A stretch of DNA of 32,395 bases from Chrysochromulina parva. Taxonomy: Eukaryota; Haptophyta; Prymnesiales; Chrysochromulinaceae. Numbering within the stretch: the stretch's first letter is position 1; each line of letters opens with the position of its first letter. The position numbers and the translations under genes are program-made. Location: assembly GCA_002887195.1 (NCBI GenBank), contig PJAB01000244.1, forward strand, positions 1-32,395, written 5' to 3'. The notes beneath the pieces are model-generated. The model had not been told where the DNA came from and searched no databases. It saw only the letters and a list, made by a program, of their open reading frames with translations. Below are positions 20,037 to 28,566 of this stretch, in pieces.

Positions 20037-20485
20037 TCTCCGACGCGACGGGAAGTTGGCGACTCGGCCGCGAATCGCGTCGTCCTGAGCAGCCTCCCAG
20101 GTAGGATCCAGGTCGCGATGTGCGTTGTGTTTGAACAGCCAGTGTAAGGTGCGCTGGGATGGGGAAGGATTCCGACCGCACATTTCAGTTGTCCACGACC
20201 TCGGCCCAATTGCCAATCCCAATGCCAATTGGGCTCGGCCCTTGAATTCTGTGATGTCATGGTACTTCACCTCCTCGTACGCATACGCTGCGTACGTACG
20301 TACGGGCGAGCTACAATTAACTCCTGGCATGCTGCATGAATCACGCTTATAGGCCGAGTCCCCACTGTGAGGCCGGCGACGACGTGAGTACACAAGTATG
20401 GCGGCAAGGGCGACGACGCCTCTGCGTCGTGGATGCACCCGCCGTGCACGCGGGCTCCGCACAGGACGGTCGAGGCGCGGTCAAC
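20037..20485. other. spacer between the unknown gene and PA200
   Basis: These 449 bases are upstream of the PA200 start and downstream of the next gene on the same strand, so they should hold its promoter. The stretch includes a CCAATTG-rich part (20206-20232) with near-inverted CCAATTG words and the CGTACGTACGTACG palindrome near 20290-20303. The PA200 frame stays open through part of it, so an N-terminal extension is not excluded. Confidence 0.45.
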
Positions 20486-21254
20486 CTAAGCTGTGGGCGC
20501 GGCACTACTGCTGCTACTCCCGCCGCTGCTACTTTTGCGGATCGCCGAGGTGAGACTGGTGAAGGCACTCCTGCTGCTGCTGCCCATGCTGCCAATACTC
20601 AAAGAGGATCCGCGCAGCGGGGTGGTGCGCAGTCGCGGCCGCGTTAGCGAGGCTAGCCGGACGGCGGCCGCCTCCTGCTCGTCCTGGGTTGCGAAGAGGA
20701 TGGCCTCCGGCATGTTGCTCGGCATGTAGCGCTGGTCGCGAGGGCTGCTGGCAGTCTCCTCGCGCGCCTTCCGCAGCTTTTCGAGCTCGCCCTTGGCGAT
20801 TTTGAGCTGCGCCGCGATCGTCTGCTTCGTGCCCCACTCCGCCAGCAGCTCCGCGCGCTTGTCGGCGTCGAGATAACCCTGCGCTGCATACTCATCCTTG
20901 CCCTCACTATCAGAGAGTGGCGAGAGGAAGGTGTTGACACATCTGCGAACGAAAGACGAAGTGTGTGGGTCGGAACACGAATGGCGCGGGAGCCAGACAA
21001 CGCGCCGGATGCTCCATCGGAGCCAAGATAGTGCAAAGTGCATACCTCGGGCCGAGGCCGAGGGCGACGGAATCTCCATCAGGCACGCCGCCGCCGCCGA
21101 GAAGCTGCCGCTCGAACTCGTAGATGGTGGCGTTCTGGAAGCGCACCTTGCGCGACGACCCGCTGAGGCCGAGCGACGAGGCGAGCCGCCCGAATACCCT
21201 CCCGACCCACGACGATCGTCTCTTCTTGGCGCCACCGGCTTTTGCGCCCGGCAT
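20486..21254 (-). CDS. protein of unknown function with an FER-LGG-GV-DG-ALGLG motif, two exons
   Basis: This is a 221-residue protein: exon 1 21254-21046, exon 2 20942-20486, with a 103-nt intron (AG|GTATGC...TTCGCAG). The join keeps frame and reads ALGLGPRCVNTF. Residues 37-69 (KVRFQNATIYEFERQLLGG, then GVPDGDSVALGLG) resemble a short motif frequent in uncharacterised algal and protist proteins: VxF-x-x-VxVxExxRxLGdxP-x-x-G-PxxLGW. From about 90 to 135 a charged helix rich in Lys/Glu/Ala follows, and the tail is Ser-rich. A basic N-terminus (AKKRRSSW) could be a nuclear signal. The start is ATG 21254, with A at -3; an in-frame ATG at 21320 is an alternative. No catalytic residues are recognised, and I assign no function. 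Confidence 0.7.
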
Positions 21255-21966
21255 TGTTTGTCGCGGTCGGGTGCGTTTGAGAAGTTTGAGCGACACACGA
21301 ACGCGCCGAATTGCCTTCACGAATTTAGTGGGAACCGATGCGGGGCAGTCTGAAACTGGGCCGAAGTTGCAATGGTCAGAAATAAATGTTTCAGAGTTGC
21401 TACCGCCGTCTTCCCCACCCCCGTGTCGTTTCGTGTCGAGCAGAGCCGTTCCGAATGTTCAGTCACGCGTCAGTCCTCATTGGCGTCAGTGGCCGAGTGG
21501 GAGTCTCGAGTGGACGGAGTGGCAGTGGGTAAGCATTCATGTGATGGTTATTAAATGGCATGCTAATCGGGCTGGAAATGAAATTCTGTCTTCTCTGAAA
21601 CGACGAAACAATTTAGAAACAAATCGAATGCCGTAGAGTCGGGCGGAATCGGTCAGCGCGTCAGCCGGCTCAGCGGTCGCCGGTGTGAGGGCTGACGGCG
21701 GGGGTTCTTACGTGATTAACGTGCCGGTTTATGTGGCCCAGTTTGGCCGTACCCGGTCTGCCCGGTCTGAGCGTCTTGCACGAAAATTATCCGCGAGCGT
21801 GTACGGTGATGTGCATACGCCCCCGCCCGGCCTCCACACCGTCAATACCGTTGACCTCAGTGAAATCACCCGATCTCGCTAGGGAAGTTGGTGACAGTGC
21901 ATGCCATGCTTCATGCACCGTGTGGTTCACTGGCCGTCCTGTGTCGCGGAATGGGCCGCCCCCCTC
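21255..21966. other. spacer, no gene seen
   Basis: The stretch lies between the start of the unknown gene and the 3' end of the C2/coiled-coil gene, both on the minus strand. It is less GC-rich than the flanking genes. A GTGGCCGAGTGGGA word (21489) looks like a tRNA A box but has no matching B box. Nothing else stands out. Confidence 0.5.
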
Positions 21967-24900
21967 CTAAGGCCGCGCTTTGGGCCGGCTCTGCGGCCTC
22001 GCGCCGCCCGTAGGTTTCGGAGCGGTAGGGGCGGCGCGTATCGACGGCGGCGGCGTCCCCTCTTGAACCTTGGACGGCGGCGCTTTGGGTGGCTTGGAGG
22101 CGGGAGAAGGCCCAGCGGGTGCCGGCCCCGTGTTCCCGTAGCCGCCGCTCGCGCGCAGCACACGCACTTCGGCCTCGAGACGGTTGACCTCATCAGCGAG
22201 TGCCTGGTCCGCATCCTGCGCCATGGCCTTGCGCAGCTGGTCCGCGCGTGCCTTGTCCACCTCCATCGCCTGGATCTCGCGCTTGAGCTGCTGCAGCTCG
22301 GCCGCCACGCGCGCGCTCTCCTCGGCCGCCACGCGCTTCGCCTCGTTAGCCACATGGCGGCGCGCGGCCTCTTCCAAGTCATCGCGCAGCGCGGCGAGCT
22401 CTGCCTCAGTACGCTTATTGAGCTCCTCGACGAAGCGCGTTCGTTCCTCCTCGTGCTGAAGACGCTGCTCGCCGAGCGCCAATCGGGCCTTCTGCTCCGC
22501 CGCCGCGATCGCCTGCGTGAGCGCAGCGCGCCCCTCGGCGGTCGCCTCGTCCTTCTCGAGCTCAAGCTGCTCGACCTCGCGCTGTTGACGCATGAGCAGC
22601 TCACCCACCTCGACCTGGTGCACATCGTGCATCTCCTTGAGCCCCTCCTCGAGGGCCTGGCGCACGAGGTCGGGCAGCGGCAGGTGCGCCCAGCCACGCG
22701 TGCGCTCCTCGGCCAGCGTGCGCGTCTCGGTCGCCAGCTCGGCCACACGCGCCTCGTGCTCCGCCGAGAGCTCTGTACGCCGCTGCTCGGCACGGGCACG
22801 CTCGGCTCCAAGCACCTCCTCGGACAGCTTCGCCTGCCGTCGCAGCTGCGCGCCGTACTCGTCGCGCAGCCAACCGAGGGCCGCCGCGTGCTCCGCCGCC
22901 ACTGTGGCGAGCTCATTCTCACGCCGCACGTGCAGCGCCTTGACCGCTTCACCCAGGGCGGCCGCTGAGTGCCGGTGGCGTGCGGTCGCCTCGGCACGTA
23001 CCTCCTCGAGCCGCGAGCGCATCGCCTGCTTCTCCGCCTGCGCCTGCGCCTGCACCGCCTGGAGGGCCGCCTGGTGGATCTGGCGCTGCGCCCCCAGGAG
23101 CATCTCGTGCTGGCCGTGCAGCTCCTTGCTCGCCTCCTCCGCGAGCGCCTGGAGCGCCGTCACCACAGCCTGCTCCGCCGCCTCCTGCGCCCTCGCGAGC
23201 TCGGCGCGCGCTTCGTCGCACCCCTTGGCCGCCTCACCCAGCGCCTCGCGCGTCGACGTCTGCAGCGCGACGCGCTCGGTGACCAGCTTGGCGAGCTGTG
23301 ACTCATACTCAGCGAGCCGCGAGCCGAGCTGCTCGTCTTTCTGGCCAAGCGCCGCACTCAGCGCCGCCTCGTGCTCGGCTGCGAGCGTCGCGCCATGGGC
23401 GGCGGCCTCCCGCAGCACCCGCTCGTGCTCCACCTTGGCCTGCTCGAAGGCGAGCTCGCGCACCTCGCGGCACACTTCCTCGTGGTGCTTGCGCGCCTGG
23501 CCCTCGCGCGTCGCCCACTGCTCGCGCACCTGTACGAGCAGCTGACGCATCTCGCTTGTATGCTGCTCGAGCCGGCGCAAATCCGCTTGGTTCACACGCG
23601 CGCGGTGCTGCTGGTCCTCAGCGAGTCGCTGTGACGACTCGAGTCGTTCGCGCTCCGCCACGTCTTTGGCGGCCTGTAGCTCGCGGCTCGCCTCGAGCGC
23701 CATGGCCTCGAGTGCGCCGGCCTGCTCCTGCTGCAGCCGGCCGACGGCGCGGTCGACGGACGCCTGCTCGAGTGCGATCGTCTCGCGGTGCTGCTCCTTG
23801 AGGTGCGCAAGCGACTGCTCGAGGTGTGCCGAGAGCTCCTGCACCGCGCGGTCGCGCACCATCTCGAGCCCGGCGAGCTGCTCGCGGTACCAGCTATGCT
23901 GCTCCTCCAGCTCAGCCGCATGCTTCGACGCGAGCTCGGCCGCGAGCTCATCGAGCGAGCGTTGGTGCGCCTGCCGCTCGCTCGTGAGCGCCTCGGCAAG
24001 CTGGCCAATCTGCGACTCGGCCAGGTCGATGGCGGCGCGATGCTGGTCCTCGAGCAGCGCAACCGCCTGCGCGCGCTCCGCGGCCGCCGCACGCGCCGCC
24101 ATATCCGCCTGGGTCTGCCATCGCCGTCGCTCCTCTTCGAGCTGTAGCGACATCTCCTGCGTGAGCTTGGCGATCGACTGGCGCAGCAGCCGCTCGTGCC
24201 GGTGGGACGCGCCGTTGAGCTCCTCAATGGACGAGTTCCGCACGGCCTCCTCGAGATCGCGCAGCCTTAGGCTCGTCTCTTCCACTTGCTTGAGCGACGC
24301 TTCTTCGAGGGCCGTTACCTTGGCGACCTCGGCCGCCAGCCGGTCCGCGTGCGCCGCCTCCGCCGCCTCCGCCGCCGCCGTCGCCGCCGCCGACTGCCGC
24401 TGCAGCACGTCCATCCAGTGCGTGTTGCACTGCTCGACGGCCGCCTCTCGCTCGCCCTTGGCGCGCTGGATCGAGATAGCGAGCGCCGTCGCCTGACGCG
24501 CAGCCTCGCTTTCTCGCTCCGCTTGCGCTCGAGTCGCTTGCCCGTCGAGCCGCTCAATGAGCTCAGACTCGCGCGCCTGCGCGTTCGCGTCGAGCTGCTT
24601 GAGCGCCCGCTCCGATTCTTCTCGCTGCTCACGGAGCGCGCGCTCGTACCTGTGGGGAAGTGAGGGCGCCGTGGTGAGCGCTTGCATGCAGGGTCGCGGG
24701 GTCGCTCGCTGCTCACGGAGCGCGCGCTCGTACCGATCGCGCAGCTTGTCCGCTTCCCCGGAGTGGAGCTCCGCCTGGGCCGCGAGCTTGGCCTGCATCG
24801 CCGTGAGCAGGGACGCGGCGGCACGCTCATGCTCGTACGCCGCCGCTTCAAGACGCTCCTGAAGCGCGGGCAGCGCGCCGTCCTCCTTCCGCTGCTCATC

Positions 24901-26958
24901 CGCAAAGGCTGCGAGCGTCGACTCCCGTAGCTCAGCGACGGCGCCCTCGTACTCACTCACCTTCGCAAGCAACTCCGCCTCGCGTTGCTTCAGATGATCG
25001 CGCTCCGCCTCCATCAGATTCTGTCGGAGCGCGGAGAGCTCCTGCTGGTGCTGCCGCTTCGTCTGGAGCAGCTGTGCCTCATACTCATGCTTGGACGCCT
25101 CGGCCGCCGCCGCACGCTCCTCGATGAGCGCGAGCAACTCAGCCTTGAGCCGATCGATTGAGTCATTATACGCGGCACGCAGGTGCGTCAGCTCTTCCTT
25201 ATGCGCGGCGGAGTGCTGCAGCTCGCGCTGCGCCAGCTCGGCCTGGAGCTCGGCCATCTCAGCGACGCGTGCCTTTTCGAGCGTCTCGCCACGCTCCTCG
25301 AGGCGCGCGCCCATCGCCTTGAGCGCCACCTGCTGCTCTTGCGAACGCTTCTTGATCGCCTCCTTGACGTAAGCGACCTCCTTCTCGTGCCGCTCGGCCG
25401 CCTCATTGGCGGTCCGTTCGGCGAGGGCCTGCTGGCGCTTGGCCTCTGCCTCTGCCGTCGAGTCGCCCTCGCGCGCCTCCGCCAGCTGCTTGCGCAGCTG
25501 GCGGAGCTGCGATTCGTGCTCGGAGAGTGCCGCCTTGAGCTCCTCACGCGCCGAGCGCTGCGCCTCAATCGTCGACTGCTCATAGTCCGCAATCGTCTGC
25601 GTCATCGAGCTTTTCATGTCCGCGAGCTGCTGCACGTGCACCGCCTTGAGCTCGCCGATCTGCGCCTGCACGAGGCGTGTGCGGCTGCCCAACTCATGCT
25701 CCATGCTCGCTCGCTCCCGACCCAGCTGCTCGGCGAGCTGTGCCTGCATCGCAGCGAGAGCCGCCGCGTGCTGTGACTGCAACGCCTGGAGCTCGGTGCG
25801 GCAGTTCTGCTCGACGGCCTCGATGACGTGCTCGGCGTTCTCGAAGGCGACGCGCCGCGTCTCCTCGCGCTCGGCCGCCATCGCCTCGCGCTCCGCCGCC
25901 ATCTCCGCCTGCAGCGACCCAATCGCCTCCTCCTTGAGGGCAGCCGCCTCGGCAGCTTGCGCCGCGAGGTCATCCTTGAAGGCGGCGAGCGAGGCGTTGT
26001 GCATCGCGACGACCGCCTCGCACGCTTGGCGCTTCTCCTCCTTGAGCGCCGCGAGCAGCGTCGCTGAATCCTCCTGCGCCTTCTTGAGCCGGGCTTCTTC
26101 TCGATCCTTGGCCGCCGCCTGCGCTGCCGATCCAAAGGGGCCGTTACGACGCTTCTCCGATTGGAAGAAAACGGCGCGCTCCTCCTCCTCGCGCATCGCG
26201 ATCGAGAGCACCTTGAGCTGCGTCCTGAGCGCGCTCAGGTCGGCAGATTCGCTCACGCGCGCGCGCTCCGCCTCCGCCGCCATCGTCTCGGCGTGGCTGA
26301 GCAGGCCCATCGCCGCGCGCACGTCGATGTATGAAAGCCGCACGCGCAGCGTGCCGCTGGTGGCCGCGGCCATGACACTCATGCCCGCAACGCCCGACCG
26401 TTCGAGCGTGAGCGTCCGCTCCTCCTCGCGCATGCACAGCCGCTGCAGCTCCGACGTTGGCAAACGGGCCACACCCAAATGCGTCGGAGGCGACGCCGCC
26501 TCGTCCCACACGTCAAAGCGCAGCGACGCGCCCGACGTCAGCAGGTCGCCCGACTCGCCGGGTAGGTCGGTGACGAACTCGGCGTTCCACACGGGCGATG
26601 TGTCCTTGACCGTCGTGAAGTGGTTCGGCGGGCCCGTGCGCGCGTGCAGGGCGCTGCCGAAGGGCGCGTCGCGGTTGTCCACCAGCTGAACCTCCGCCGA
26701 GCAGCTGCGGCGCGTGCCGTTGCTCTCGGCCAGGTCACGCGCACCGATGACCTTGACGAGCAGCCGGCGCAGACCGAGCACCTGCTCCGCCTCCGGAGCG
26801 TTGAACGCGTGATTGTCACGAGGCTTAAGCCCGTCACGTCGCTCGCCTCCCCCCTTGGTCGCAGGCACGGTCGCCGCGGTTGCGCCGCCGACGGAGACGT
26901 TCTGGCGGCCGCGGGCATTGGTATTGGTGGGCTCCGGGGTTCCGAAGAGGTTGAGCAT
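21967..26958 (-). CDS. C2-domain giant coiled-coil protein
   Basis: This is a predicted structural protein of 1663 residues if read straight through, or 1635 if the 84-nt intron at 24650-24733 is removed. Residues about 62-215 form a C2 domain: LLVKVIGARDL, a central TSPVWNAEF, then LRFDVWDE and a last strand LRVRLSYIDV. From about 220 to 1590 the chain is an almost unbroken Ala/Glu/Gln/Leu/Arg-rich coiled coil. The last 60 residues are proline-rich and basic. C2 plus long coiled coil suggests a membrane- or centriole-associated scaffold, such as a golgin- or basal-body-type protein, but I recognise no specific orthologue. The unspliced insertion would place three prolines in the middle of the coil, which favours splicing. 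The start is ATG 26958-26956; it shares a divergent promoter with the carrier gene. Confidence 0.8.
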   Translation of the reverse strand: MLNLFGTPEPTNTNARGRQNVSVGGATAATVPATKGGGERRDGLKPRDNHAFNAPEAEQVLGLRRLLVKVIGARDLAESNGTRRSCSAEVQLVDNRDAPFGSALHARTGPPNHFTTVKDTSPVWNAEFVTDLPGESGDLLTSGASLRFDVWDEAASPPTHLGVARLPTSELQRLCMREEERTLTLERSGVAGMSVMAAATSGTLRVRLSYIDVRAAMGLLSHAETMAAEAERARVSESADLSALRTQLKVLSIAMREEEERAVFFQSEKRRNGPFGSAAQAAAKDREEARLKKAQEDSATLLAALKEEKRQACEAVVAMHNASLAAFKDDLAAQAAEAAALKEEAIGSLQAEMAAEREAMAAEREETRRVAFENAEHVIEAVEQNCRTELQALQSQHAAALAAMQAQLAEQLGRERASMEHELGSRTRLVQAQIGELKAVHVQQLADMKSSMTQTIADYEQSTIEAQRSAREELKAALSEHESQLRQLRKQLAEAREGDSTAEAEAKRQQALAERTANEAAERHEKEVAYVKEAIKKRSQEQQVALKAMGARLEERGETLEKARVAEMAELQAELAQRELQHSAAHKEELTHLRAAYNDSIDRLKAELLALIEERAAAAEASKHEYEAQLLQTKRQHQQELSALRQNLMEAERDHLKQREAELLAKVSEYEGAVAELRESTLAAFADEQRKEDGALPALQERLEAAAYEHERAAASLLTAMQAKLAAQAELHSGEADKLRDRYERALREQRATPRPCMQALTTAPSLPHRYERALREQREESERALKQLDANAQARESELIERLDGQATRAQAERESEAARQATALAISIQRAKGEREAAVEQCNTHWMDVLQRQSAAATAAAEAAEAAHADRLAAEVAKVTALEEASLKQVEETSLRLRDLEEAVRNSSIEELNGASHRHERLLRQSIAKLTQEMSLQLEEERRRWQTQADMAARAAAAERAQAVALLEDQHRAAIDLAESQIGQLAEALTSERQAHQRSLDELAAELASKHAAELEEQHSWYREQLAGLEMVRDRAVQELSAHLEQSLAHLKEQHRETIALEQASVDRAVGRLQQEQAGALEAMALEASRELQAAKDVAERERLESSQRLAEDQQHRARVNQADLRRLEQHTSEMRQLLVQVREQWATREGQARKHHEEVCREVRELAFEQAKVEHERVLREAAAHGATLAAEHEAALSAALGQKDEQLGSRLAEYESQLAKLVTERVALQTSTREALGEAAKGCDEARAELARAQEAAEQAVVTALQALAEEASKELHGQHEMLLGAQRQIHQAALQAVQAQAQAEKQAMRSRLEEVRAEATARHRHSAAALGEAVKALHVRRENELATVAAEHAAALGWLRDEYGAQLRRQAKLSEEVLGAERARAEQRRTELSAEHEARVAELATETRTLAEERTRGWAHLPLPDLVRQALEEGLKEMHDVHQVEVGELLMRQQREVEQLELEKDEATAEGRAALTQAIAAAEQKARLALGEQRLQHEEERTRFVEELNKRTEAELAALRDDLEEAARRHVANEAKRVAAEESARVAAELQQLKREIQAMEVDKARADQLRKAMAQDADQALADEVNRLEAEVRVLRASGGYGNTGPAPAGPSPASKPPKAPPSKVQEGTPPPSIRAAPTAPKPTGGARPQSRPKARP
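24621..24733 (-). repeat. 29-bp exact duplication framing an 84-nt intron
   Basis: The same 29 bases, GTACGAGCGCGCGCTCC and twelve more on the minus strand, occur at 24733-24705 and 24649-24621. The first copy begins directly after GATCG and the second directly after CTTCCCCACAG. Removing 24650-24733 as a GT-AG intron leaves one copy and the uninterrupted heptads RYERALREQREE. The 84-nt length is a multiple of three without stops, so retention would also be translatable. Confidence 0.75.
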
Positions 26959-27203
26959 CTCTCAACCTCTGTCGACCAGCGCTTCTAAAGGCAGGAGCCG
27001 GTGACGATGAATTGGAGCGCTGGAGGCGGAGCGAAATCTTCATAAGCACACTGTGATGCACGACCTTTTTCGAGAGAAATGATGCGAAATGGGCGTGTTT
27101 CTCGAACTTTCTTCTCGTTCTTTCCGAAAACGCCCAATACGGCGGTATTAATGAACGAAGCCTTAATTTTCCCCGTGATTTACTATCGGAGACCGTCAAC
27201 ACA
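26959..27203. promoter_or_regulatory. divergent promoter region (C2/coiled-coil and carrier)
   Basis: These 245 bp lie between two divergent start codons. Arms GGGCGT (27091-27096) and ACGCCC (27130-27135), extended by TTT/AAA, could form a hairpin around a T/C-rich segment. A short upstream ATG near 27150 opens a frame that overlaps the carrier start in another frame, so it could damp translation. Confidence 0.45.
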
Positions 27204-27233
27204 ATGGCGACCGCTAACACAATGGCGACCGCT
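27198..27233 (+). repeat. 18-bp tandem duplication over the start codon
   Basis: AACACAATGGCGACCGCT occurs twice in immediate succession, so the carrier gene has two in-frame ATGs with identical context, and its protein begins MATANTMATAT. Confidence 0.85.
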
Positions 27234-28229
27234 ACAGGCGATGGCAGAAGTCCGCACCGAGCCGCCGCACCGAGCAGCAGCAGCAGCAGCACGCGCATCA
27301 GCGGCGGCGGCGGCGGAGGGAGCGGCAGTGGCGGCAGCATGCGCCACTTCTGCGCGCACCTGGGCGGCTCAGCAGCAGCGGCGATCTTCAACTTTCCACT
27401 GTGGAAGGCTGCAGCGATCGGCCAGAGCGGCTTCAAGGAGGCGCCAGACTTTGCCGGGCGCATGCGCCTCATCTTTGGCCCTCCGTACAAGGGCGTGACC
27501 GCTACCATCTTTGGTATGACGTGGGCGCGTGCCGCCATCTTCTATGGCAGTGACGTCGGCAAGGACTACATGGTGCAGCAAGGCCACTCGACGGCACTCG
27601 CGAGCACGGTGCCGCCGATGGGACTCGCGGTGTTCGTGCAGGTGGCCAACCAGCCCATCGTACGCAGCACCATCATGCTGCAGGACCCAAGCTCGACGCA
27701 GCCCAATGTGCTCTCGCAGCTGGTCGAGCTCACGCGCACACGTGGCTGGAAGGCGGCCTATCATGGCTCGTCGGCGTCGGTGCTCAAGACGGTGCCCAAG
27801 TACGTGTGCGCCATCTTGGTCAAGGATTGGGTGGCGGCCAATCTGCCGCCGCCCTCGGCGCGCGAGGGCACGCGCCAACACAAAGTCGAGGCACTCAACC
27901 GCGCCGCCGTCAAGTCGGTGGCAGCGGGCGTGGCGGGCGCCGCGCTGACCAACCCACTAGACGTGATCCGCAACGAGATGTTCAAGTTCGAGGAGGGCTT
28001 TGGGCAGACGGTGCAGAGGCTGCTCCGCTCCGAAGGCTGGGCCTTTTGCCTACGAGGCATGCAGCGCAACCTCGTGGCCGTCGCCGTGCCGATTGCGATG
28101 ACCATCTTCCTCACGGACACGCTGCTTGAGCTTCTGGCGCCGCCGGAGCTCAAGCCGGCACGGCTCCTCGCACGGCGCCTCTCATCGTTGCCCTCCGAGA
28201 ACGTGAGTGCTCAGCCGAACCCAAAGTGA
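27204..28229 (+). CDS. divergent mitochondrial carrier family protein
   Basis: This is a 341-residue single-exon membrane protein with the overall plan of the SLC25 carriers (three repeats of two helices, inner mitochondrial membrane). The third repeat holds NPLDVIRNEMF at 250-260, a good match to the signature P-x-D-x-x-R. The first two are degenerate: NFPLWKAA near 71-78 and NQPIVRSTIM near 150-159 sit at the expected places but lack the full signature. This resembles a subset of poorly characterised carriers in protists and plants. The first 50 residues are low-complexity (Ser and Gly runs from AGC and GGC repeats), not a classical presequence. The substrate is not predictable. The next gene follows on the same strand. 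Confidence 0.75.
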   Translation: MATANTMATATGDGRSPHRAAAPSSSSSSTRISGGGGGGSGSGGSMRHFCAHLGGSAAAAIFNFPLWKAAAIGQSGFKEAPDFAGRMRLIFGPPYKGVTATIFGMTWARAAIFYGSDVGKDYMVQQGHSTALASTVPPMGLAVFVQVANQPIVRSTIMLQDPSSTQPNVLSQLVELTRTRGWKAAYHGSSASVLKTVPKYVCAILVKDWVAANLPPPSAREGTRQHKVEALNRAAVKSVAAGVAGAALTNPLDVIRNEMFKFEEGFGQTVQRLLRSEGWAFCLRGMQRNLVAVAVPIAMTIFLTDTLLELLAPPELKPARLLARRLSSLPSENVSAQPNPK

Positions 28230-28566
28230 TAGGAGTGCAGCGGAACCGCCGATCCCCACCCCGCGTCCCTATGTCCGCGCGTGCCCGAAGCCGATCAAGC
28301 GATACACATGCGGGATGTAAACTAATGAACTACAGTACTGTGGATCGAGCGATACATAGTAGAAATCGGGTCCGAAAGGTGAGCTGTCACTTCACACTTG
28401 AGACGGCCAGGTGTGGAGTGAGGTGTGAGCGCGCGCCGGGACCGCGACGAAACTGACTGACTGACTGACTGAGCTGCCGATTTCTGTTTGGAGAGGGTGA
28501 ATTTGCCCCGTAACCCGGATTTGCCGCGAAAGGCAATTAAAATTGCAAATTCAAATTTGGAACAGG
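28230..28566. other. intergenic region upstream of the F-box-like gene
   Basis: The region contains dispersed repeat copy C (28397-28472), then an AT-rich run with AATTGCAAATTCAAATTTGG immediately before the start codon. A GATC-AGCGATACA word is repeated at 28296 and 28342. It presumably holds the promoter of the next gene. Confidence 0.5.
28397..28472 (+). repeat. dispersed repeat, copy C
   Basis: CTTGAGACGGCCAGGTGTGG, GTGTGAGCGCGCGCCGGGACC and GCGACGAAACTGACTGACTG match copies A, B and D. Here the trailing ACTG is expanded to at least four units. It lies about 95 bp upstream of the F-box-like start codon, in the same orientation as the gene. Confidence 0.7.

Noticed and set aside
20037..20330. 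N-terminal extension of PA200 from the ATG at 20330
   Set aside because: Composition is promoter-like, and PSME4 homology begins shortly after the ATG at 20036, which has A at -3. Kept only as an alternative.
21480..21560. tRNA A-box-like GTGGCCGAGTGGGA
   Set aside because: No B box or stem structure follows within a tRNA length.
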